From: Pseudomonadales bacterium
Lineage (GTDB): Bacteria > Pseudomonadota > Gammaproteobacteria > Pseudomonadales > Pseudohongiellaceae
NCBI GenBank assembly: GCA_022360535.1
Contig: JAKSCP010000545.1
Location: 1 to 5,453 of the forward strand
Direction: 5' to 3'
DNA: 5,453 bases
The position numbers were made by a program, and so were the translations under genes. The notes under the pieces are model-generated. The model was given only the letters and a program-made list of their open reading frames with translations. It was not told the DNA's origin and did no database searches. Positions 1 to 5,453 of this stretch are shown in pieces (positions within the stretch are counted from its first letter, which is position 1; each line of letters starts with the position of its first letter).

Positions 1-531
1 CATGTACCACAGCGGATATTCAAGGTACTCCAGGTACGCTATCCAGCGGCCGCCGGTACATACCATGATCCATAGGCCGATTGAAACAATGGCGATACTG
101 CGTGCCAACCATTTCCTGTCGTCCTGTTCCCAATAGCCAGTTTGTTTCTTGTTCATCCAATAGAAGAAGGCGGTAAGCAGAATCGCCGGGATGAGAAATG
201 CCATCTTGGACGCGAAGACGGGGTTATTGAAGTACCGATTAGGGCGTCCGAAGACGAAGAACGCGCCAGAGACAACATTGCTCATCAGTGCAAGCCAGAA
301 CCAGGGAACAACACGATTAGTCATCTCAGTGAGATTCTGCGAGGGCAGGGCTACTCCAAGCGTGCGCAGGTTGAGCAGTACCGCCGTTCCCATCACCACA
401 GCGATGCCAAGAATATGCACAGTTTGAATAATGGGAGGAAAATTGGGGATGTTATTAAGCGCCCACAATGCGCCTCGTTGTAAAAACGAATCGGTTACTA
501 GCGGAGCGAGGCTGGTAAAAAAGTCGGGCAT
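1..531 (-). CDS. DUF6644-like four-helix inner-membrane protein, C-terminus cut off by window edge
   Basis: Reading the minus strand from ATG at 531 gives 177 codons without a stop to the left edge, so the C-terminus is missing. The product is hydrophobic, with four likely membrane helices at about residues 34-54, 76-95, 108-125 and 144-160. It has a His in helix 1 (QTVHILG, H39), an Asn/Arg-rich loop before helix 3 (RPNRYFNNP) and a GRWIAYLEY motif near the end. From memory this pattern resembles the uncharacterised DUF6644 membrane family; no function is known to me. The single helix-1 His and later Arg could suggest cofactor or proton handling, but that is speculation. Upstream of the ATG there is only a weak A-rich ribosome binding site (AAAAAGAA). 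The gene lies 52 bases downstream of ilvD in the same direction, so co-transcription is possible. Membrane location is firm; the family name is moderately sure. Confidence 0.8.
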   Translation of the reverse strand, partial: MPDFFTSLAPLVTDSFLQRGALWALNNIPNFPPIIQTVHILGIAVVMGTAVLLNLRTLGVALPSQNLTEMTNRVVPWFWLALMSNVVSGAFFVFGRPNRYFNNPVFASKMAFLIPAILLTAFFYWMNKKQTGYWEQDDRKWLARSIAIVSIGLWIMVCTGGRWIAYLEYLEYPLWYM

Positions 532-583
532 GGATCAGTTCTTTTTGTTTGTGTTACCCGTTAGCGGACAAGCAGAATCTGCG

Positions 584-2263
584 CTAAAAATTTTTGTCTG
601 TGACGGCGCCCTCAGAGGCAGAAGTCACCGTTGCGGCATACTTGGCCAGCACGCCTCGCCTGTAGCGAGCTTCAGGTTTCTTCCAGTTAGCCAACCGGCT
701 CTGAATTTCTTCATCACTAAGTTCCAAGGTGACGGTATTGGCTTCGGCATCGATGGCTATACGATCACCATCCTGAACGATAGCAATCGGGCCACCTTCG
801 GCGGCTTCTGGGGTCACGTGTCCCACAACGAAGCCGTGGCTGCCGCCACTGAAACGGCCATCGGTGATTAAAGCCACGCTTTCGCCGAGACCTTTACCCA
901 TAATGGCGGAAGTGGGAGAAAGCATTTCCCGCATTCCCGGCGCGCCTTTCGGGCCCTCATAACGAATGACGAGTACATCATCTTCGACCACGGTTCCATC
1001 CAGTATGCCTTTAAGGCAGTCTTCCTCGGACTCGAAAACACGGGCATTGCCGGTGAAAGACAGACCTTCCTTGCCGGTGATCTTGGCTACAGCTCCGGTC
1101 GGGGCAAGATTGCCGCGCAAGACACGTAGATGGCTGTCTTTCTTAATGGGATTGTCGATGGGGCGAATGATGTCCTGGCCCTGAGGATAAGGTTCAACTT
1201 CGGCCAGGTTTTCCGCCAGAGTCTTGCCTGTCACTGTCATGCAGGAGCCATCCAGCATGCCGGCTTCCAGCATGGTTTTCATCAGCGGTTGAATGCCGCC
1301 AATCTTGATCAGCTCAGACATCAGATAGCGACCGCTGGGTTTGAGGTCAGCCAGCATGGGAATGTCATTGCCGATGCGACTGAAATCGTCCAGTTCCAGA
1401 TTCACGCCTATGGTGTGTGCCATGGCCAGGAGATGTAGCACGGCGTTGGTAGAACCGCCCAGTGCAATGGTGACTTTGATGGAGTTCTCAAACGCGGCGC
1501 GGGTCATGATGTCGGATGGTTTTATGTCGTGTTCCAACAGATACATGATGGCCTCGCCAGCACTGAGACAATCGTCCACTTTTTCCTGGGAAATAGCATC
1601 CTGAGCTGAGCTGTTGGGCAGACTCATACCCATCGCCTCGATGGCAGAGGCCATGGTGTTAGCGGTATACATGCCGCCGCAGGAACCGGGCCCGGGAATC
1701 GCAGTGTCTTCAATCTGTTTGAGTTCGATAGCGGAGACATTGCCCGCGGCGTGGCCGCCCACGGCTTCAAAAACCGAAATGATATTGGTGTGATTGGGGC
1801 CTGGTTGAATAGTTCCACCATAGATGAAGATAGAAGGGCGATTAAGACGAGCGATACCCATCATCTGTCCGGGCAGGTTCTTGTCGCAGCCACCGATCGC
1901 GATGATGGCATCGTGACCCATGCAGCCGGAGACCGTTTCGATGCTGTCAGCGATGACTTCACGGGAGACCAATGAGTATTTCATGCCCTCGGTTCCCATG
2001 GAGATGCCGTCGGAAATGGTCAGCACGTTGTAGATAATTCCCTTGCCGCCAGCAGCGTCGGTTCCTTTATTGACGTCTTCTGCAAGCTTATTGATGTGCA
2101 TGTTGCAGGGGGTGACCATGCTCCAGGTTGAGGCGATGCCGATTTGGGGCTTCTCGAAGTCCGCATCTTCAAAGCCCACGGCGCGCAACATGGCCCGGCT
2201 GGGTGCCTGCTCAACACCATCAACTACAATTTTAGAATGCTTACGTAAGTCCTTGTCAGTCAT
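584..2263 (-). CDS. ilvD: Dihydroxy-acid dehydratase (EC 4.2.1.9)
   Basis: IlvD dehydrates 2,3-dihydroxy-isovalerate and 2,3-dihydroxy-3-methylvalerate to the 2-keto acids that lead to valine, leucine, isoleucine and pantothenate; it is cytoplasmic. The 559-residue protein is full length for the shorter IlvD class (E. coli IlvD is about 616). The three family cysteines for the Fe-S cluster are present: C53 (TPCNMH), C126 (GGCDKNLPG) and C195 (GSCGGMYTANTM). By homology D85, D127 and the carbamylated K128 bind Mg2+, and S472 in GRFSGGSHG is the catalytic base. The length and spacing fit the plant/mycobacterial-type enzymes that carry an oxygen-tolerant [2Fe-2S] cluster rather than the [4Fe-4S] of E. 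coli; this is inference. The ATG at 2263 gives the expected N-terminus (SKIVVDGVEQAPSRAML). The ribosome binding site is weak (AAGAAAG about 12 bases upstream). Other ilv genes are not in the window. Identity is very secure. Confidence 0.98.
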   Translation of the reverse strand: MTDKDLRKHSKIVVDGVEQAPSRAMLRAVGFEDADFEKPQIGIASTWSMVTPCNMHINKLAEDVNKGTDAAGGKGIIYNVLTISDGISMGTEGMKYSLVSREVIADSIETVSGCMGHDAIIAIGGCDKNLPGQMMGIARLNRPSIFIYGGTIQPGPNHTNIISVFEAVGGHAAGNVSAIELKQIEDTAIPGPGSCGGMYTANTMASAIEAMGMSLPNSSAQDAISQEKVDDCLSAGEAIMYLLEHDIKPSDIMTRAAFENSIKVTIALGGSTNAVLHLLAMAHTIGVNLELDDFSRIGNDIPMLADLKPSGRYLMSELIKIGGIQPLMKTMLEAGMLDGSCMTVTGKTLAENLAEVEPYPQGQDIIRPIDNPIKKDSHLRVLRGNLAPTGAVAKITGKEGLSFTGNARVFESEEDCLKGILDGTVVEDDVLVIRYEGPKGAPGMREMLSPTSAIMGKGLGESVALITDGRFSGGSHGFVVGHVTPEAAEGGPIAIVQDGDRIAIDAEANTVTLELSDEEIQSRLANWKKPEARYRRGVLAKYAATVTSASEGAVTDKNF

Positions 2264-2276
2264 AGAAAATCCAATC

Positions 2277-2288
2277 TTTCTTAAGAAA
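2277..2288. repeat. Perfect 12-base palindrome upstream of ilvD
   Basis: TTTCTTAAGAAA is its own reverse complement and ends 13 bases before the ilvD start codon. On the minus strand it contains the A-rich sequence that serves as the weak ilvD ribosome binding site, so a protein bound here, or a hairpin in the leader, could affect ilvD expression. AT-rich palindromes of this length do arise by chance in a leader, so a regulatory role is only a suggestion. Confidence 0.35.
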
Positions 2289-2458
2289 ATACCTGAAGTG
2301 TCACACAGCCTGTTTGCAGCGTGAATCTGGCGGGCTGGGAGAGGGCGCTACTATACAACAGGCCGCCGGGCCTAGCCTAGGAGTGCTTAACGATGTTGAT
2401 GATGAAGTCCGAAAACGGCCAGTTTTTGCCCTGAATCGGAGTATGATGGTGCCCATTC

Positions 2459-2463
2459 AGGAG
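2459..2463 (+). promoter_or_regulatory. Ribosome binding site that fixes the ada/alkA start
   Basis: AGGAG (within CAGGAG, 2458-2463) lies six bases before ATG at 2470. It favours this start over the in-frame ATGs at 2443 and 2446, whose nearest GGAG (2438-2441) is too close, and over the TTG at 2314. The resulting N-terminus begins a few residues before the Ada zinc domain, as in other family members. Confidence 0.8.
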
Positions 2464-2469
2464 TTAACG

Positions 2470-4002
2470 ATGACAGCACAGGCACTACTTAATCCAGACG
2501 ATTATGAAGATGCACGGCAAGCACGGGATCCCCGGTTTGACGGTCGTTTCTTCGTCGGCGTACTAACCACTGGTATCTATTGCCGGCCGGTGTGTCCAGT
2601 GCGCATTCCCAAAAAAGAAAACGTACAGCTCTATAAATCCGCTGCAGCCGCTGCCGCGGCGGGTTTTCGACCCTGCTTACGCTGTCGACCGGAATCCTCT
2701 CCAGGCACCCCAGCCTGGAGTGGTTCTTCCTGGAAAGTCTCTCGTGCGCTGCAACTCATCGACCAGGGATTTCTGGATAGTGCTTCAGTTGATGAATTAG
2801 CTGCGCAGTTGAGCGTGGGTTCGCGGCAACTAAGTCGTCTCTTTAATGAACACCTGGGTGCCTCCCCAGTGGAAGTCGCACAAACCCGACGCTTGCATTT
2901 TGCGAAGAAACTGATCGATGAAACAGAGATGAGTCTCTCAGACATCTGCTTCGCTGCTGGGTTTGGTAGCGTGCGGCGCTTTAACGCGGTGTTTAACTCG
3001 ATTTATGGACGAAGCCCCAAGCAATTGCGGGAAAAACAGCGATCGGAAAAAAATTCCGCAAATGAAATCGAACTGACTCTGTCCTATCGACCGCCTTATG
3101 ACTGGCAAAGTCTGTTGGCGTTCCTGGCTTATCGCGCCATACCCGGAGTTGAGAAGGTGACCACTGATAGCTATGCACGCACCTTCGAGTTAGATGGTGT
3201 CCAGGGCCATGTGGTCGCGCGCTTCAACGCTGAGCAAAACACGATCAACCTGGCGATCTGCTACTCTGAAACGCGCCATTTGTACCACATTATTGATCGC
3301 CTGCGATCAGTGTTTGACCTGCGAGCAGACAGCACCCAGATCGATAGTTATCTGAGCAAAGACAAGTTGCTCAAACCCATGGTGAAAAAATTTCCAGGTT
3401 TAAGAGTGCCTGGTTGCTGGAGTGGTTTTGAGGTGGCGGTGCGTGCCATCCTGGGCCAGCAAGTCACTGTGAAAGCAGCCTCTACCCTGGTAGCGCGCAT
3501 TGCGGCCCGCCACGGCAAGCCATATGACTGCGCAGTGGAAGGTCTGCAGTATACGTTTCCCGAGCCAACAGTATTGAAGGATGCGGATCTGTCGGGAATG
3601 GGCATAGTAGGTCAACGAATTGAAGCAATAAAAGCAGTTGCAAAGATGCTGGATAGTGATGAACTGCGCATCGATTGCACTGTGGATACCGAAGAATTTG
3701 TAGAGAAGATTTGTAGCATCAAAGGAATAGGAGAATGGACAGCGCAATATATTGCGATGCGTGCGATCAATGACCCGAACGCCTTTCCCCATTCAGACTT
3801 GATATTGCGCCGTGCGGCGACCAGGCACGATGAGACACTCACAGCAAAACAACTGCTGGAACGGGCAGAGCCCTGGCAACCCTGGCGCGCGTATTCGGTC
3901 ATTCTGTTATGGCGCCACTATAAGGAAATCAAAGACAAAGAAACCAAAGACTCTTCAGCGAAGAAATCACCTGTAAAGCGCGTAGCGCGGACAAAGGAGT
4001 AA
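2470..4002 (+). CDS. alkA: Ada-type sensor/AraC regulator fused to 3-methyladenine DNA glycosylase II (AdaA-AlkA)
   Basis: This 510-residue protein has three parts. Residues about 8-75 form the Ada zinc domain, with C38, C42, C69 and C72 (YCRPVC...PCLRC) at the same numbers as in E. coli Ada. C38 would accept methyl groups from phosphotriesters and turn the protein into an activator. Residues about 86-188 are an AraC-type double helix-turn-helix (VDELAAQLSVGSRQLSRLF; LSDICFAAGFGSVRRFNAVF). Residues about 200-312 match the AlkA N-terminal domain and 318-485 the HhH-GPD glycosylase fold. The hairpin is at 415-432 (IKGIGEWTAQYIAM), and D443 (FPHSDLIL) is the likely catalytic Asp equivalent to E. 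coli AlkA D238. A lysine-rich tail follows (488-510). The glycosylase removes 3-methyladenine and related N-alkylated bases. The fusion is known elsewhere, for example the alkA of Mycobacterium tuberculosis. It is the first gene of an operon with ogt and may activate its own promoter. Confidence 0.96.
   Translation: MTAQALLNPDDYEDARQARDPRFDGRFFVGVLTTGIYCRPVCPVRIPKKENVQLYKSAAAAAAAGFRPCLRCRPESSPGTPAWSGSSWKVSRALQLIDQGFLDSASVDELAAQLSVGSRQLSRLFNEHLGASPVEVAQTRRLHFAKKLIDETEMSLSDICFAAGFGSVRRFNAVFNSIYGRSPKQLREKQRSEKNSANEIELTLSYRPPYDWQSLLAFLAYRAIPGVEKVTTDSYARTFELDGVQGHVVARFNAEQNTINLAICYSETRHLYHIIDRLRSVFDLRADSTQIDSYLSKDKLLKPMVKKFPGLRVPGCWSGFEVAVRAILGQQVTVKAASTLVARIAARHGKPYDCAVEGLQYTFPEPTVLKDADLSGMGIVGQRIEAIKAVAKMLDSDELRIDCTVDTEEFVEKICSIKGIGEWTAQYIAMRAINDPNAFPHSDLILRRAATRHDETLTAKQLLERAEPWQPWRAYSVILLWRHYKEIKDKETKDSSAKKSPVKRVARTKE
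3993..3999 (+). promoter_or_regulatory. Ribosome binding site of ogt inside the end of the alkA fusion gene
   Basis: AAAGGAG sits seven bases before the ogt ATG (4007) and directly abuts the TAA stop of the upstream gene (4000-4002). It is a strong Shine-Dalgarno sequence, and its place within the last codons of alkA suggests translational coupling, so the two repair proteins would be made together. Confidence 0.88.
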
Positions 4003-4006
4003 AAAC

Positions 4007-4507
4007 ATGAATACTTACTACTGTTATCACGACACCCCAATCGGTCCTTTGCTATTGGCTGGTGATGGAAAGGCACTCAGTCTGCTTGGGTTTCCAGGTG
4101 GTTCCATGGCCAGACGGCACGAATCTGACTGGATCGAGAAGAAGTCAGCCTTTAAAGAAGTCATCAAGCAATTGGACAAGTATTTTGCTGGTGAACTGGA
4201 GGAATTTGATGTGCCCCTGGCTCCTGAAGGAACAGACTTTCAGCAGGCGGTTTGGCAGGCGTTAACCGAAATTCCCTACGGTGAAACCTGGAGTTACGGG
4301 CAACTGGCTAAGCATATAGGTAAGCCCAAAGCGTCCCGGGCAGTGGGAGCAGCCAATGGTATTAACCCAATTCCAGTCATCATTCCCTGCCACAGAGTAA
4401 TCGGTAGCAACGGCAAGCTCACAGGATTCGGTGGAGGTTTAGAAACCAAGTCCTACTTGCTGAATCTGGAAGCTGGTGCGCGCGCGCCGGAGCTGAATTT
4501 CGCCTAG
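4007..4507 (+). CDS. ogt: Methylated-DNA--[protein]-cysteine S-methyltransferase (Ogt/MGMT)
   Basis: Ogt repairs O6-alkylguanine and O4-alkylthymine by moving the alkyl group onto its own cysteine, a one-time suicide reaction. The 166-residue product has the active-site motif IPCHRVIG with acceptor C128. It also has the upstream helix-turn-helix with the Arg finger R111 (KASRAVGAANG), the hinge N120, and Tyr Y97 in TWSYGQLA. Residues about 1-70 form the N-terminal subdomain and 75-155 the DNA-binding/catalytic subdomain. Length is usual for stand-alone Ogt. There is no Ada-type zinc domain; that part is in the upstream gene, so the pair together supply what E. coli Ada and AlkA supply. Only four bases separate the two genes. 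Expression is probably controlled by the upstream regulator. The C-terminal tail (about 156-166, GARAPELNFA) is a little longer than the catalytic core needs and ends in a GC-alternating stretch of DNA. Identity is very secure. Confidence 0.98.
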   Translation: MNTYYCYHDTPIGPLLLAGDGKALSLLGFPGGSMARRHESDWIEKKSAFKEVIKQLDKYFAGELEEFDVPLAPEGTDFQQAVWQALTEIPYGETWSYGQLAKHIGKPKASRAVGAANGINPIPVIIPCHRVIGSNGKLTGFGGGLETKSYLLNLEAGARAPELNFA

Positions 4508-4519
4508 AACGCTGCGTTC
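4507..4519. repeat. Short inverted repeat overlapping the ogt stop codon
   Basis: GAACG-CTG-CGTTC can form a five-pair stem with a three-base loop starting at the last base of the ogt TAG stop. No T-run follows, so it is not a standard intrinsic terminator. Together with the palindrome at 4521-4534 it gives two hairpin-capable elements in a row at the 3' end of the operon, which could mark or protect the transcript end. Confidence 0.4.
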
Positions 4520-4520
4520 C

Positions 4521-4534
4521 TGCACTGCAGTGCA
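4521..4534. repeat. Perfect 14-base palindrome downstream of ogt
   Basis: TGCACTGCAGTGCA equals its own reverse complement over all 14 bases, with no central spacer. It sits 13 bases after the ogt stop codon and 20 bases before the first full copy of the direct repeats. It could be a binding site for a dimeric protein. As RNA the full stem cannot close without giving up its central bases, and no T-run follows. It is too long to be likely by chance at a given place, but nothing in the window shows what binds it. Confidence 0.6.
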
Positions 4535-4553
4535 TATGGTGAGTAAGCGAATT

Positions 4554-4610
4554 AAGCGAGAAAGCGCACCCAAAGCGAGAAAGCGCATATAACCTAAGCG
4601 AGAAAGCGCA
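4554..4610. repeat. Three exact copies of a 15-base direct repeat (AAGCGAGAAAGCGCA)
   Basis: Identical 15-base units lie at 4554-4568, 4573-4587 and 4596-4610, with start-to-start distances of 19 and 23 bases. Each unit itself contains AAGCG twice (AAGCG and AAAGCG). A half copy, TAAGCGA, lies just before at 4544-4550. The spacers are four and eight bases, much too short for CRISPR spacers. The array lies between ogt and the TonB-like gene and just before the predicted promoter. It may be an iteron-like or operator array, or a slippage-generated family found at many intergenic sites in this genome. I do not recognise the sequence. Confidence 0.85.
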
Positions 4611-4626
4611 CATAAAAAGTGGAACC

Positions 4627-4654
4627 TTGGCAGTCCCCGGTTGTCGCAGATAAT
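4627..4654 (+). promoter_or_regulatory. Candidate sigma70 promoter for the TonB-like gene
   Basis: TTGGCA (4627-4632) matches five of six bases of the -35 consensus and GATAAT (4649-4654) five of six of the -10 consensus, with a 16-base spacer. Transcription would start near 4661 and give a leader of about 44 bases before the proposed GTG at 4705. The direct-repeat array ends 16 bases upstream of the -35, where an activator or repressor could act. This is prediction from sequence only. Confidence 0.5.
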
Positions 4655-4704
4655 AGACCACGTACTAATCATGACAATCTGCTTAAGCTGGGGTCGAAAG
4701 CAGG

Positions 4705-5453
4705 GTGGCGGCAAGCAATAAACAGTTTGGAAAAACAACGTTAGATCAACAAGATGTAAGCCTTGGAGAGAATGACGATTCTCAGTGGAATGATGCCGAG
4801 AATCAGCAGTCACCTGCCCTGGGGGAGTTTGAGCTGCCTGACGATTTGCGGTTGCACCAGTTCGGTGAATTCGGAGAATTAGGCGAATCAATAGATCAGT
4901 CCGCTGCTGGTGGGGTTGCCCAGACCGCAGAACCCAGAATCCCTTCCCTTGACGCCTCCAACGACAATTCCTTCCTCGATAAGGAAATAGACTCTCAACT
5001 TCTTGCCCTATTGCAACGTCTGGCGGATCGTCGCCTGCTGCTAGCGGGCCTTCTCTGCAGCGTGGTTTTTCATCTGATTGTGGGCGGGGTGCTAATCAAT
5101 CTCGAACCCCAAGAACAGGTGACGAGCTTACCTACGCAGGTGGTGCAGGTACGTTTGCTTCCAGAAAACCCTCTCCTGGAAACTCTGGAGGAGGCTGAAG
5201 AGATTGAGGAAGCTATTGAAGAGACCATTACAGAAGTAGAAGAAGTGCCAGCAGAAACTCTGGCGGAAGCAGAAGTAGAAGAGGTCGCCGAGCCCTTAAT
5301 GGAGGAATTGATCGAAGAGTTTGAGTCAGTAATCGAAGAGATACCTGACGAACTGATTGCTGAGACAGTACAGGAAACTGAAACGTCAGGAGAGAACATT
5401 AATCCAGCGGAGCCTGACCAGCCATTACCTATTCCTTCTCTCGACCTCATCCA
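4705..5453 (+). CDS. TonB-like inner-membrane protein with acidic extensions, C-terminus cut off by window edge
   Basis: The frame is open from the stop at 4684-4686 to the right edge. GTG at 4705 is the first plausible start and gives 249 complete codons; no in-frame ATG precedes the membrane segment, and no well-spaced ribosome binding site is seen. Residues 1-108 are acidic and probably disordered, with a GEF-GEL-GES run near residue 54. Two Args (109-110) precede one membrane helix (about 111-131) that contains SVVFH. The Ser and His, S119 and H123, have the spacing of S16 and H20 in E. coli TonB, which couple to ExbB/ExbD. A segment like the TonB post-helix strand follows (VVQVRLLPEN), then a very acidic stretch: 31 of the 80 residues encoded at 5161-5400 are Glu. 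The N-in topology and helix motif support a TonB-type energy transducer. The C-terminal domain that would prove it is outside the window. A TolA-like or other envelope protein is possible. TTG at 5011 would give a more typical short TonB N-terminus. Confidence 0.65.
   Translation, partial: MAASNKQFGKTTLDQQDVSLGENDDSQWNDAENQQSPALGEFELPDDLRLHQFGEFGELGESIDQSAAGGVAQTAEPRIPSLDASNDNSFLDKEIDSQLLALLQRLADRRLLLAGLLCSVVFHLIVGGVLINLEPQEQVTSLPTQVVQVRLLPENPLLETLEEAEEIEEAIEETITEVEEVPAETLAEAEVEEVAEPLMEELIEEFESVIEEIPDELIAETVQETETSGENINPAEPDQPLPIPSLDLI

Larger units (their letters stand above)
2264..2469. promoter_or_regulatory. Divergent intergenic region between ilvD and the ada/alkA-ogt operon
   Basis: This gap must carry the promoters of both diverging transcription units. 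Visible elements are a perfect 12-base palindrome at 2277-2288 (TTTCTTAAGAAA) just upstream of ilvD, a short dyad GTGTCACAC at 2298-2306, and a GC-rich 5-bp hairpin at 2360-2373 (AGGCC/GGCCT). On the minus strand TATAGT (2350-2355) is a possible -10 for ilvD without a good -35. On the plus strand TATGAT at 2442-2447 resembles a -10 for the repair operon, also without a good -35, as might be expected of an activator-dependent promoter. The plus-strand reading frame is open upstream of 2470, but it does not look like family sequence and I treat it as non-coding. No promoter here is assigned with confidence. Confidence 0.55.

Noticed and set aside
571..595. Intrinsic terminator: GCAGAATCTGC followed by AAAAATTTTT
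   Set aside because: The only T-run follows on the plus strand, where no gene ends, and the stem is five pairs with a one-base centre. On the minus strand, downstream of ilvD, no T-run follows the dyad.
431..871. Open frame of 146 codons on the plus strand at the ilvD 3' end
   Set aside because: It is mostly antisense to ilvD and crosses into the neighbouring gap and gene. The product has no recognisable features.
2314..2326. On the minus strand ATT-CACGCT-GCAA resembles the E. coli Ada box (AAT, six bases, GCAA)
   Set aside because: It has a mismatch in the A box, lies over 140 bases from the alkA start, and is not paired with a recognisable promoter. Such a short pattern is expected by chance.
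2360..2373. GC-rich hairpin AGGCC/GGCCT as a terminator or attenuator
   Set aside because: It has only five pairs with no T-run on either strand, and no leader peptide was seen.
2314..2469. In-frame N-terminal extension of the alkA fusion from TTG 2314 or ATG 2443/2446
   Set aside because: The extra residues do not resemble the family, and the well-spaced AGGAG at 2459-2463 points to ATG 2470.
4474..4490. Alternating GC run with possible Z-DNA tendency near the ogt end
   Set aside because: It is short (11 alternating bases) and explained by Ala/Arg codons in the ogt tail.
4554..4610. CRISPR array
   Set aside because: The repeats are only 15 bases and the spacers four and eight bases, with no cas genes in the window.
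4439..4891. Open frame of 150 codons on the minus strand across the repeat region
   Set aside because: It overlaps the ogt end, the repeats and the TonB-like gene, and its product has low-complexity repeats derived from the DNA array. It is better explained as a shadow.

Overview
The window looks like ordinary chromosome of a Gram-negative proteobacterium, most likely a gammaproteobacterium. The reasons are the gene content, the moderate base composition, and a C-terminal gene that encodes a TonB-type signal anchor, which implies an outer membrane. I cannot name a genus from the sequence.

Left part, read on the minus strand: ilvD (dihydroxy-acid dehydratase, branched-chain amino acid and pantothenate precursor synthesis) is complete at 584-2263. 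Downstream of it in the same direction is a small four-helix membrane protein of the DUF6644 type, open at the left edge (1-531). The 52-base gap between them shows no convincing terminator, so they may be co-transcribed.

Middle: a divergent intergenic region of about 200 bases (2264-2469) separates ilvD from a two-gene alkylation-repair operon on the plus strand. The first gene (2470-4002) fuses an Ada-type zinc/methyl-acceptor domain, an AraC-type DNA-binding domain and an AlkA-type 3-methyladenine DNA glycosylase. The second (4007-4507) is a stand-alone O6-methylguanine-DNA methyltransferase (Ogt). The ogt ribosome binding site lies inside the end of the first gene, so translation is probably coupled. 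Together they would sense alkylation damage, excise N-alkylated bases and reverse O6-alkylguanine directly. The parts of classical E. coli Ada and AlkA are redistributed over two proteins.

Right part: a gene-free stretch (4508-4704) holds a 14-base perfect palindrome, three exact copies of a 15-base direct repeat and a good sigma70-like promoter. The promoter faces an open-ended plus-strand gene (4705-5453, probable GTG start). That gene encodes a TonB-like inner-membrane protein with an unusually long acidic cytoplasmic N-terminus and a very glutamate-rich periplasmic segment.

No RNA genes, insertion sequences, CRISPR arrays or phage genes were seen. The least explained parts are the 4508-4704 repeat region and the acidic TonB-like protein.
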